Source of the DNA: Chara braunii
Lineage: Eukaryota; Streptophyta; Charophyceae; Charales; Characeae
Length of the DNA stretch: 26,109 nucleotides
NCBI GenBank assembly: GCA_003427395.1
Contig: BFEA01000596.1
Span: 106,425 to 132,533 of the forward strand
Direction of reading: 5' to 3'
The notes under the pieces were generated by a model. That model made no database searches. It was not told where the DNA came from and saw only the letters and a list, made by a program, of their open reading frames with translations. Shown piece after piece: positions 17,500 to 26,080 of this stretch. Within the stretch, counting starts at the first letter, position 1. Each line of letters opens with the position of its first letter. Both the position numbers and the translations under genes were made by a program.

Positions 17500-19338
17500 G
17501 ATGGTGAGACCCGGGTTCTGGGCAGCTTTTCGTTAAATAAGGAGACACAGACGTTTTGAGTGATAGCTGGTGGGTACTGGCCGACGTAGTTTGCTTGCTA
17601 TTGTCCCGTGTTGATTGTCGTTCTGGACAATCGTCTGAGCACTTGTTCGAAAGATGTTTTCCCACTGATTGACGATGGGGTAACAATTGAGCAGTAGTCA
17701 GTTAGCGACTTGGAAAAGGTAGCACACTATTTCAAGCCCCGGCTTCTACACAACAGGCCATTCGGATGAGAACTTCCAAGTGCTTTATCTGAGTTTCGAA
17801 TTCTCGTCAAGAAGTCTTTTCTGAGCACTGATTACTGTTGAGCAATGTCTGAACGTATTCCGAAAATTATCTGAGTTTCGCCAAAGTAACTTTCTAGTCT
17901 TGCATGAGTAGAGCCTAAGTTTTGCTTGAGTAATGTCTGAGTTTCACTTGAGTAAGTAGTTGCTTGAGTTTTACTGAGCCTATTTCGTCAGTCCTTCAGA
18001 CTTACACTTGAGTCTGAGGAGGGGTCGTTTAAGTCCAGTTTGTGTTTGGACCGTCTGAAACCAGATCGAGATTGTTTGAAACTAATTATCCGAGCCCGAA
18101 TTGCCCGATAATCAAAGCGCAACTAATACTAGCTTTGCCTAATACTACCCCCTTTTGCTGGCTCCACTCAACTTTCGACAGACAGTAACACACAAAGGTC
18201 AATTCTTGACCTCCACGGTTAGCAGAGCCAGACAAGGGTAAGCACGGCTAGGGTGACACGCACTCCCCCAGTGCTATGACCAAGTCTCAAATACGACTCA
18301 GACGAAATAGGCGTGACACCATGACGGGGGTCTGCTCAGACAGCCTGTCACGGACCACCATACGGGCCTGAAAGGCAGGATTAGTAACAACTCAAAAAAA
18401 TAAATAAGGAGTAGTCACTAATCACCATCCACAAAGAATTTGGCCAGTAGATATACAATTTCCCTCAGGATGCGCTACTTTTTGCCCATCAGAGAACAAT
18501 CTCAAATCACGACCTCTACTACTCACCAAAGGTTCACTTAAGGCGCGGCTGAATATGAACAGGCAAGCTACTCTTCTGAGCTCGTTTACCTAATCCACAT
18601 TTTAATTCCCTGAATGATCGGAATCACTGCTGGGGTTTTCGCTCGGACGGAATTGTAAACCCAATAACAGTAAGGAATTAAATAAATAAATAAATAAATG
18701 AATGAGACTAAGTTCTCTTTTAACTGATTACATTGATCATATCGCTACCAGCTGACCACCTATCCTCAGTCAAAGATTTGCACTCGCAAAATTACCAAGC
18801 GTGCTTATTGGGTCAGATTCAACATGCTTGCTCACACGCTCATAGTGACAGCGATTCCCATCCTCTGCTCTACTCCAAGGCAGTTTTCAGTTGACCATTG
18901 GAACAACTGAAGAATCAAAATCAGTGAGAAAGACGGGATTGGCAATGTACCAATGTTTGCTCAATCCGACCTATTTCAAGAAGTTATCACAGGGCTAAAA
19001 GGGACCAATCTCCGAGCTACCTATCTCTCCGTCGTTCTCAGTGTTTTCAGTTTTTTTGGTAGGCCGAACAACATCGATGGTTAAAACATTCCTCCAAAGC
19101 TCATCTAGGCTCGTTTAGAAGAGGCGCGGATGAGATGAGAAAATATAAAACATGCCCAACGAGCCAAACAGACGCGCTCACCAGGCTTGCAGCACCTTCA
19201 ATCATGCCTTTTCCTATTCACACGGGAACGTGTATGGTCGCGTTTTCATGCACTCGATCCTTTCCATGCCACATGTGAACTCTTACAATTACTGGCAATG
19301 ACCATATGAGCACATGTAGTCCCAGACGCTCATGTGCT
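17500..19338. other. Right-arm interval with no recognisable gene
   Basis: No frame here looks coding or has a visible left-arm partner. Between 17860 and 18000 there are degenerate repeats of CTGAGTTTC and TTGAGTAA words. A (TAAA)n run lies at 18678-18700. A hairpin (GAGCACATG / CATGTGCTC) at 19308-19339 precedes the minisatellite. Confidence 0.55.
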
Positions 19339-19548
19339 CGCGTAGTCACACGAAGTAGCCACACAAAGCGGTCACACTGTGATCACGCAGCACAGTCACA
19401 CTATGTACTCACGCCTCGTAGTCACCCTATGTAAACACGCCGCATAGTCATACAGCGTAGTCACATAGCGTAATCACGAGGTGTAATCACACAGTGAGGT
19501 CACACGAAGTCGTTACACGAAGTAATCAACACTGTGCAATCACACACA
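19339..19548. repeat. Degenerate 13-bp minisatellite, GCGTAGTCACACA-like
   Basis: About sixteen units of 12-15 bp share a consensus close to GCGTAGTCACACA (for example GCGTAGTCACAC, GCATAGTCATACA, GCGTAGTCACAT, GGTGTAATCACACA). Units differ at several positions, so it is old or under little constraint. No matching array is seen in the left arm. Confidence 0.85.
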
Positions 19549-19549
19549 G

Positions 19550-20980
19550 ATGAGAGGAAAAGGAAAAGAAGTCCAATTCCTTATAGCATTTGTAATCTCC
19601 ATTCTCGTGGAATTTAAGCACACGAACGCAATGGCAGCACGTCTCTTTGACCTTGCCATGAGATCAATTAAATCACACAATACGAATAACGCTCCCAAAT
19701 AAACTGCGCATGTACGTGTTAAACTCCGTGAATATCCAACTCTAGCCTCGCTAACATCTCAAACCATCCTCCCATACGTTAAATTCCTTCCGAGGCTAGT
19801 TCATTTCAAACGTTGTTACAAACCAAGGCTACTCCCTTAATCGCTTATTTATACAGTCTACTGAGGAACTTAATTTTCTTTCGTCACTATGCGACATGAT
19901 CCGTCAATGACAATCAATCGCACCGTTTACTTGAACTAAGAGGGGGAGTAAAACTAGTGAGAACAAAAGGGGTCATATTTCGTAAAAGCCAGCATCTTAT
20001 CTGAAGGTTCGACCATGAAAGTCATATCAGAAGACGTGTCAACGACCCTTGATTGCTTTCTCCGTTGTCTCCTGGAAACCACTTGAGGGTGATGGAAAAC
20101 AGATGATAATCAGCGCGAATACGCCAACCGGTAAGCAGAACCTCTCTCACACGTCTTTACAACTCAGGCATCCTTTCTGGTGAAGAACCCCAATGTTCAT
20201 CTCACTGAGTGTTTGACTCGGTCATGGGCTGCCATTTGCTTGGACCCTTTGGCGTGAAGATGAGTTTACGCGCGTAGACCTCCTTGACTTATTTCACTCG
20301 TTTTATCACCTGCACTCTCGAGCCCTCGCTCAAGCCTCTTTCTTGTCAGTCCGCACACGACTCCCTCCTCACAACCATACATATCACATATACCCCGATC
20401 ATAGTAGATGAGTCGAGTCTCCCCCTGCTCACGCAAGCACCAACTCAGCTTCTCACTGGTCACGCACTAATTACCGGGTGATTATAGCCCATGCCTTAGT
20501 GAAAAGTTGCTGACCCGCATCCGTGACAGGGAGTAACCTCGCTCAGCACGCAGCTAACGGATCGAGTAGCAGCCTACTCCACACCCTGCAAACCAACTTC
20601 CCTTAATGCACTCTTCTCACGTGGTTCCGACAGGCTCCCCCTTCACTCTTATGCTGTCGTCCTCGCGGCAGCTGTAGCCATGTCACTTGAGCTTGCAGAC
20701 AACAACTGAGACACAGAGTGCCGGCACTTTACGTGAGCATGCAAGAAGCAGTTGACATCCCCGCACTCTGCAAGCTCCCGTACTACTTCGCTTCACACAC
20801 TGCTGTCCAGTTGACGTCAACATCTCACACCCATACTTTTAGCTCTCGTCCCTTCTTGTTGACCTGTTGCGCGCCCTCTCACCACACATGTCAATCCCCC
20901 TTCTTCTCTTGCCTCACACCCGTCTCTTACCTTTACTTTGTTTTCCGTCGGTCTCGCGGCCTCCAGTCCCGCGGCCCCTG
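19550..20980. other. Right-arm interval with no recognisable gene
   Basis: Only short frames occur, without known motifs. The conserved 12-bp palindrome lies at 20810-20821. I see nothing else that can be supported. Confidence 0.5.
20810..20821. promoter_or_regulatory. Conserved palindrome GTTGACGTCAAC, right copy
   Basis: Identical to the left-arm copy at 7741-7752 and in the mirror position (coordinate sum 28,562, as for the block at 6675 / 21897). It contains a bZIP-type TGACGTCA core. Confidence 0.35.
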
Positions 20981-20991
20981 GGAGTCAGCTG

Positions 20992-21456
20992 TCATGAGCT
21001 GGCCTCTGGTCCCTTCTCCACCGGCTTCGTGGCTCGGTGGTGTTTCTGGATCTCCTCGGGTCTGTTCCAAGACTTGAGATCCATTTCTCGGTCCGCCTCA
21101 CTCATTTCGCTTTCTCCACCCGAGTCTCTCTCGTTATGTTGTTCCTCTCTTGTCTCGGTCCCAATTGATGACTCCGTTTCATGATAGATGACCATCACTC
21201 TCAAGCCCACGGTCACCCCATCTCGTCTGCACCTCCGTTCTGCCCTGTCGCGCGCTTCGAAAATGGCAGCCTGCAGCCTCTGATCACCTCGCATCTCCTT
21301 CTCTCTCCCCCCTTCTATGCAGACCTTCAATCGGACTACTTCTCCCCCATCATAGTTCAGGGCCGTCGTAATCAGAGGGCCTTCACCCGACACTGGAACC
21401 GAGCGCACCGTGTGCCGCCAGCAGCCAGGCCTATAGCTGTGTAGTGTCATTGCCAC
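20992..21456 (-). CDS. Unrecognised protein A, right-arm copy, open
   Basis: A 154-codon minus-strand frame. From the N-terminus: MAMTLHSYRPGCWR, GEGPLITTALNYDGGEVVRL, VCIEGGREKEMRGDQRLQAA, EARDRAERRCRRDGVT, an acidic Ser/Glu-rich region (EEQHNERDSGGESEMSEAD) and a C-terminus PVEKGPEASS. The left copy matches at YRP, GEGP, EGG, DQRLQ and EARDRAERRCRRDGVT, and at the C-terminus in a shifted frame. The middle looks like one beta-alpha unit followed by an amphipathic Arg/Ala/Glu helix, with a disordered tail. The second Met (21450) aligns better with the left start than the first. No family is recognised. Being open while the left copy is frameshifted suggests this copy is less decayed, but its TATA-like site is altered. 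Confidence 0.55.
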   Translation of the reverse strand: MAMTLHSYRPGCWRHTVRSVPVSGEGPLITTALNYDGGEVVRLKVCIEGGREKEMRGDQRLQAAIFEARDRAERRCRRDGVTVGLRVMVIYHETESSIGTETREEQHNERDSGGESEMSEADREMDLKSWNRPEEIQKHHRATKPVEKGPEASS

Positions 21457-21774
21457 TCAAAATAGCCTGCCCCGTTTGATAGACAGCACAACACTAGATC
21501 GTCGACTTCCTATAGCAGACCACTCCCCACAGGAACTCGCAGTACAGACTATACCACCAGGCGACTGGCCGCGGACGATATCTCAACTCCCTCTCCCTTT
21601 CATAGGGATTTCCTCTGCGTTCTGAACGACGAACTTTCATTAGTCCTTTTCAGACTCTACCGCTTCTCAAGAATTTTAAAACAAAGGATTAATATTTAAC
21701 TTTCAAAACTAATACTCAACCCAAAACCCAACGGTCGATCACGTATTAAACTCTCACTTGTCAGTCCTAGACCC

Positions 21775-22090
21775 CAACAATATGACTGCAGGTTTTGCGT
21801 CGTGGTCCCATAACGGAGTACTAGAAGTCACTTCTCCGTTTTTAACTAGCAACGCAGACCCATCTTCATCGAGTACCCATGTCCGATGGCAAGGAGGGGG
21901 CTTATGACCCTCCACAGGGGGGTGATAGGCCTCCTACCGATGCGGCCGCGGGTCACCCTTCTTTTGGGGTCTCGTCGCACAGAGCCAGATCGGGGCTCAC
22001 CCGCGGATAGTATATACAAGGTCGGCCTACTTAGGCTACGGACTGTTGGCTTCGAAATTCGAACCGTTGGCTTCCCGCGAAAGGATAAGC
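21775..22090. repeat. Conserved non-coding block of the right arm
   Basis: Partner of 6400-6790 in reverse orientation. It contains GACTGCAGGTTTTGCGTCG, TGGTCCCATAACGG, TGTCCGATGGCAAGGAGG and CTCCTACCGATGCGGCCGCG, then GGTCGGCCTACTTAGGC and TTCGAAATTCGAACCG. It lies upstream of the right-arm protein A, as the left block lies upstream of the left protein A. Confidence 0.7.
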
Positions 22091-22149
22091 CAACAGTTTG
22101 AAAACCAAATTTAGAAAGCTAAATAGTAATAAAGTAATAATAAAAATAC

Positions 22150-22172
22150 CAATAATAATAATAATAATAATA
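22150..22172. repeat. (AAT)n microsatellite
   Basis: AAT triplets directly beyond the conserved block. A second AAT run at 22556-22579 sits in the same relative place beyond the duplicated block. Confidence 0.9.
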
Positions 22173-22364
22173 TTAATCGCTGAAAAGGAAAGGGTGGCGT
22201 CCCAGAATTTCTCCGCGCAGCACCCTTGCCTGAACAACGATCCACGTTCACGCACAAATCTTGCACCCGACTTTCAATCTTTCTCGTTCCTTTCCTTTCT
22301 TTTACTATGTTTTTTTTTCTTTCTTTTTTCTTTTTCCTTTTAGTCCTTACTGTATCTGCCTCTT

Positions 22365-22620
22365 TACCTGGCCATCGGGGTCCCGCTACAAGGTTCGGAC
22401 GAACGAGTCTGATACAGGCGATATACAAGGGGTAAGTAGAGCCCCAGGCCATAAGGCCGCAGTTGCAGTTCGAAAACCCGAATCGATGGCCTCCCCTCCA
22501 AAGCGACAGACGGACAGGCGGGAAACTGAAAATTTGGGAAATTAAGTAATAACATTAATAATAATAATAATAATAATAACAATCAGTAAGCAAAAATGGA
22601 AAAGGGATCATAACATCACA
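22365..22620. repeat. Diverged duplicate of the outer part of the right-arm block
   Basis: The order GGGGTCCCG, GATATACAAGG, GTTCGAAAACCCGAATCGATGG, then an A-rich stretch and (AAT)n repeats the order seen at 21965-22172 (GGGGTCTCG, TATATACAAGG, TTCGAAATTCGAACCG, (AAT)n). It accounts for most of the extra ~370 bp of the right arm here relative to the left. Identity is modest, and the call rests on shared order. Confidence 0.5.
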
Positions 22621-22774
22621 GTGGCCCGAAGCCGCTGGATTTTCCCCGAACTAAAGTGAGTTCAAATTCGGCGCTTTGCTTCCTCTCTTTTTAGCAACCT
22701 TTATTTCGTGCACCTAGCCCATAACCCTATACAGGGGATTTCAGCACACGACAGAAAAGACCGCGCCAGTCCTT

Positions 22775-22999
22775 TCACTTCCGCGTCCCAGGGCGAACCC
22801 GGCGGCTACCACGGTCACAGGCCGGTTGTGCTGTGCTGTACAGCAGGGCCTGCGTGGACCAATGGAAGTCCTGTGGCGCACCCCTTTTGTTGAATGCAAC
22901 GCCACCGGGACTGGTCCACATCATACTATAGCCCAGGTACCAGGTAGGCGCTTGACACACGAAGGAGGGCCGGGACAACGCGCCCTCCGATACCGTGCA
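22775..22999. repeat. Outermost paired segment of the right arm
   Basis: Partner of 5912-6170. On the minus strand it reads GTCCCGGCCCTCC, then TGTGGACCAGTCCCGGTGGC and GTCCACGCAGGCCCTGCTG, matching the left copy in order. Beyond about 22999 the match to the left side, where the SANT-like gene begins, is no longer convincing. Confidence 0.65.
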
Positions 23000-23384
23000 C
23001 CACTGGAAATGGCGTCAACACCAACTGCCTTCTGAAGCACGACGCTCAAAATTGAAAAAAAACAAAGATTCACAGTACCATTCGTCTCCGTACGCTGAAC
23101 CGACAAGTCCTCCCCGTTTTCATACGTACGGAGCGTCGAACTTGGATAGCAACAATCGGAGTACGTAAAACGACCAACAAAACCGAAGAGGCAGCCCATG
23201 TGTTTCCACATGGTTTCAACTTCCCTGTTTAGGAAAAGTCACCTCTGCGGGTTGCGAACTCCATCTAGTGTCCTATGCGCCACCTACTGGACTCTGATGA
23301 TTGTACTTGCGGCAAAACGGGAACCAGGTACACGACCCCCCCCCTGTCCACACCTGCCAGACTCACCGTTGACATTCACATTTG

Positions 23385-23510
23385 CTATCTAAAGACGCCC
23401 ATGATGGCAGGCCGAAAAAAGTGGATGTCAGAGGTTGTGGACGATTGCTATCTAAAGACGCCCATGATGGCAGGCCGAAAAAAGTGGATGTCAAAGGTCG
23501 TGGACGATTT
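23385..23510. repeat. Tandem duplication, two units of 63 bp
   Basis: Units start at 23385 and 23448 with CTATCTAAAGACGCCC and share GGCCGAAAAAAGTGGATGTC. They differ at only a few bases. The period is a multiple of three, but neither frame resembles a protein. The ends (CAAAGGTCGTGGACGATTT) resemble the end of the first MITE-like unit at 24020-24040. The flank 23000-23384 holds no recognisable gene. Confidence 0.9.
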
Positions 23511-23837
23511 CATTTTTTTCCAAAGTTTGCAATCGCCTTCAAAGTCTTGAAAACGCCCCGCCCCTTTTGAAGTCTGAGAAACGAGACTCCGAAACAAGTT
23601 GTTTCAAAAATAACAAAACAAAATTTTACTGGTAGGGATTGCTGGAAAGGAACTCGATTTCCACAAGAGAAGGCCATCGAAGGCCGTCCCTGGATACGGC
23701 ATGCCATCCACGGCCCTGCAGCGTCACAGCATGCCACACGCGATCGAAATCCTCACCAAGTCGTGATTTACTTCACTTGTGGGTCCCAGCCCCAGGGGCC
23801 ATGGTAATCTTCTTTCTCTGTATACTTCCAATTTTAA

Positions 23838-24037
23838 ACCACCACTACCTCCGAGTCTCATTTTGCCGAGGCGGAAAAGGACTGTACGCCAAGTTCTGCC
23901 TAATTGCCAGCGTGATGTTTTTACCTCATTTTGGCTGGGTGACACCAGCCATTTTGGTCCGGTAGCACTGTTCACCAGAAGAATGCAGTTGATGGCATTC
24001 TCGTGTTTCACGTTTGCCTGTCAAAGGTTGTGGTCGT
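23838..24037. mobile_element. MITE-like unit 1, TTAA on both sides
   Basis: Starts ACCACCACTACC and ends GGTTGTGGTCGT, an imperfect 12-bp inverted repeat (10 of 12), flanked by TTAA at 23834-23837 and 24038-24041. The interior contains CCAGCCATTTTGGTCCGGTAG, shared with units 2 and 3. The TTAA target resembles piggyBac-type insertion. There is no coding capacity. Another short unit (24042-24077) starts immediately after the right TTAA. Confidence 0.55.
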
Positions 24038-24081
24038 TTAAACCACCATTTCGATGCCTATGAAAGGTAGAGGCTGTTTAC

Positions 24082-24233
24082 ACCACCAGTACAACCGGGC
24101 CTCTTCTGTACGAGGCAGATTCCCCCTGTGTACGCAAAGCTCAACAAAAAATGCCTAATGCCGCCAGCCATCTTGGCCCGGTGGCACCGAGCCATTGCGA
24201 TTCTCAAGTTGCCTGGGACCAGCTACTGGTGGT
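24082..24233. mobile_element. MITE-like unit 2
   Basis: Starts ACCACCAGTAC and ends TACTGGTGGT, with the interior CCAGCCATCTTGGCCCGGTGG. The flanks are degraded (TTAC on the left, TTGA on the right), consistent with mutated TTAA. A further ACCACCATTTTG start follows directly at 24238. Confidence 0.5.
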
Positions 24234-24473
24234 TTGAACCACCATTTTGTCAAAAGCTAAGTCGGCCACTTACCGATGTACAAGGTAGCACAATGCCACT
24301 TCTGCCTACGGGACCAGAGGGAGGCAACGGGGGCTTGTGCAAAATTCAGGTATCCCACCTTTGGTGACTTTTATTTCTAATGTCCAGTGACACGAAATTC
24401 CAAAGAAAATCAGGTACATTTTTTTTCTTAATGAAAATCAGGTACGTTCATTTGGTGACTCCACATCAGGGGA

Positions 24474-24580
24474 AAAACATAAAAAACAAACAAAAACGGT
24501 TGGGCCCATGAAAGAAATAAAAACAAACAAAAACAGTTGGGCTCATGAAAGAAATAAAAACAAACAAAAACAGTTGGGCC
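24474..24580. repeat. Tandem repeat, three units of 37 bp
   Basis: CAAACAAAAACRGTTGGGCYC recurs at 24487, 24524 and 24561, giving a 37-bp period, joined by ATGAAAGAAATAAAAA. Upstream, AAAATCAGGTAC is repeated near 24407 and 24435. The rest of 24238-24670 has no gene. Confidence 0.9.
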
Positions 24581-24674
24581 CAACTTGAATCCATATTTCA
24601 ATCCAAATAGGCGTGACCTGGTAGGAGTGAAATTTCAGACAGGACAGGCCCCAGGACTTAGTTCCTGAACTTAA

Positions 24675-24838
24675 ACCACCAGTACCTTTCTCAGCTTAAC
24701 GGTGCCGAGCCTAAAATCGCCCTGAGAGGCAAAAAAAAAAAAAAAACGGCACGGGCCTCATTTTGGCTGGCGCCATTTCAGTCCGGTAGTGCCGATCCCC
24801 ACGTATTTGATTTTCAAGTGGGGAATGGTACTGGTGGT
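24675..24838. mobile_element. MITE-like unit 3, perfect ends and TTAA on both sides
   Basis: The clearest unit: a 12-bp perfect inverted repeat ACCACCAGTACC / GGTACTGGTGGT with TTAA at 24671-24674 and 24839-24842, 164 bp in total. The interior shares CATTTTGGCTGG and TCCGGTAGTGCCG with unit 1. It carries an A-run (24731-24745). Confidence 0.65.
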
Positions 24839-24842
24839 TTAA

Positions 24843-25014
24843 ACCACCAGTACTTGGCCCATACATGGGCCGCCGGCCCTTGTCGTACACACCCCACAAA
24901 TATCAGGGTCTTCTCGGCCATTGATGAATTTCATCAATGGCCTGCTCCAGTTCGTTTTTTGGCGCGCAGGGCATCCGCAGTTTCAAGGGAAAGTGCCTAC
25001 TAAATACTGGTGGT
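24843..25014. mobile_element. MITE-like unit 4, abutting unit 3
   Basis: Begins ACCACCAGTAC right after the TTAA shared with unit 3 and ends TACTGGTGGT at 25014. No TTAA follows; LINE-type sequence begins within a few bases. Inside is a perfect 13-bp stem with a one-base loop (24916-24928 and 24930-24942, GGCCATTGATGAA). With unit 3 it forms a 26-bp perfect palindrome at the junction (24828-24853). Confidence 0.5.
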
Positions 25015-25019
25015 GGACG

Positions 25020-25710
25020 GGCATTACCATGGTGCCACAGCTGCCTTCAGAGCTACCCAAGGAGAAAACGTGCTGAGACAATCGAACACATCTTCCTCCA
25101 ATGCCCAGCATCAGTACTATTATGGAGGAGTTGGGACAGGATCTGGCGACACATTGTCCCTAATGCAGAATGGCCATGGGAATGGCGGGCCATATTACTA
25201 GGTCACTACCCCCCGATCCAGGGAAACACATTTGAGGAGAACATGTTCCATTTAGGCAGGCGGGCTGTTCTTTGGACTATCTGGTGGAAAAGATGCATAT
25301 TGGAAGTAGAAGGGGCACGGGTGGAGGAAGGAGAAGTCATGGAACAATTACGTTTGTTAATCCAACACGAAATTGCAGCTCAGTGGAAGGCAGCCAGGGA
25401 TAAGCTTGACCAAATGCACTCCCGGGGAGACATCACTCGGATTATCTCCCGATTCAGTCAAGACTGGCTGGGAGGGGCGAGAGAAGGGTGGGTGGCTGAG
25501 ATAAGATGGTCTGGGGGTCGTCAGCAGGAAGGACAACTGCCTGAAGGACATCAGGCAGAGACAGCAAGAGACTATCAGCTGATCTTCCACGACTGGACCA
25601 ACATAGATCCTGGCGATAGGTTACGCCCCGCTCAAGAGTTTGCAGACCCCTTCCCTCCTCACCCCTTGGCCTTAGAAGAAATTTGTCCCCCTCCACGAGG
25701 GTACACATAG
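25020..25710 (+). pseudogene. LINE retrotransposon 3' end (reverse-transcriptase zinc-binding domain)
   Basis: This is the C-terminal part of a non-LTR retrotransposon ORF2, downstream of the reverse transcriptase. The open frame begins with a chance Met at 24937, but retroelement-like sequence starts near residue 29. The zinc-binding motif is C33-x2-C36-x14-H51-x4-C56 (PWCHSC, then ETIEHIFLQCPA), followed by the aromatic LLWRSWDRIW typical of zf-RVT domains. It continues with AVLWTIWWKRCILEVEG, an amphipathic helix and SQDWLGGAREGWVAEIRW, ending GYT-stop at 25710. The polymerase and endonuclease parts are absent, so the copy is 5'-truncated, as is usual for LINEs. The left edge abuts the MITE-like unit ending at 25014. 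The frame is intact over about 225 codons, so the insertion is fairly young or the flank is mis-set. Similar proteins are abundant in charophyte genomes (recalled, not checked). Confidence 0.75.
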
Positions 25711-25800
25711 ATCAGGTATGGGACACTGGACCCGGTTTCCAGCAGGGGTTGGATTGGACACATAGATCAGGTATGGGACGCTGGACCCGGTTTCCAGCAC
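25704..25800 (+). repeat. LINE tail tandem repeat, 55-bp period
   Basis: CACATAGATCAGGTATGGGA begins at 25704 and again at 25759, each followed by CGCTGGACCCGGTTTCCAGC or its ACACTGG variant. The ORF's TAG stop lies inside the first unit. A third, partial copy occurs at 26081-26109. Confidence 0.9.
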
Positions 25801-26080
25801 AGTAGCGTCACTCTCACTGAGGAAAAAAGCTTTCGAAAAAACAACGAATAAGAAGATTTCAGCTGACGACTGTGCAGCACATTTCTGTCTATTTCTGCAT
25901 TGTCTGTTATCTTAGCCTTTCTCAAACATATGCTATTACAGAGTGCAAGACACACTGGGCGCCATGAGGATAGTAGGTGGATGGCAGAGGTTGGGGGAGG
26001 AATGGAGACTCCACTGGTGCCCCCCGGGGTTTCTCCCCCCAATACCCGACCCTGCTGCAGTTTGGTAGGGGAGAGTAGAT
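25801..26080. other. Probable LINE 3' UTR, no gene
   Basis: No coding frame stands out. The interval is bounded by the 55-bp tail units on one side and a further partial unit on the other, so it is probably element 3' UTR or sequence between two tails. Confidence 0.5.

Larger units (their letters stand above)
15175..22999 (-). repeat. Right arm of a giant inverted repeat
   Basis: Reverse-orientation partner of 5912-13784. It differs from the left arm by having an extra protein B copy (16715-16954), degenerate short repeats (16370-16530, 17860-18000), a 13-bp minisatellite (19339-19548) and a duplicated block at 22365-22620. It lacks the left arm's AT-rich hairpin segment and 100-bp duplication. 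The outer limit is near 22999, where the match to CGTTGTCCCGGCC and its flank fades. Confidence 0.85.

Noticed and set aside
5912-22999. The giant repeat as a pair of LTRs
   Set aside because: The arms are inverted, not direct, and no gag, protease, integrase or reverse-transcriptase motif lies between them.
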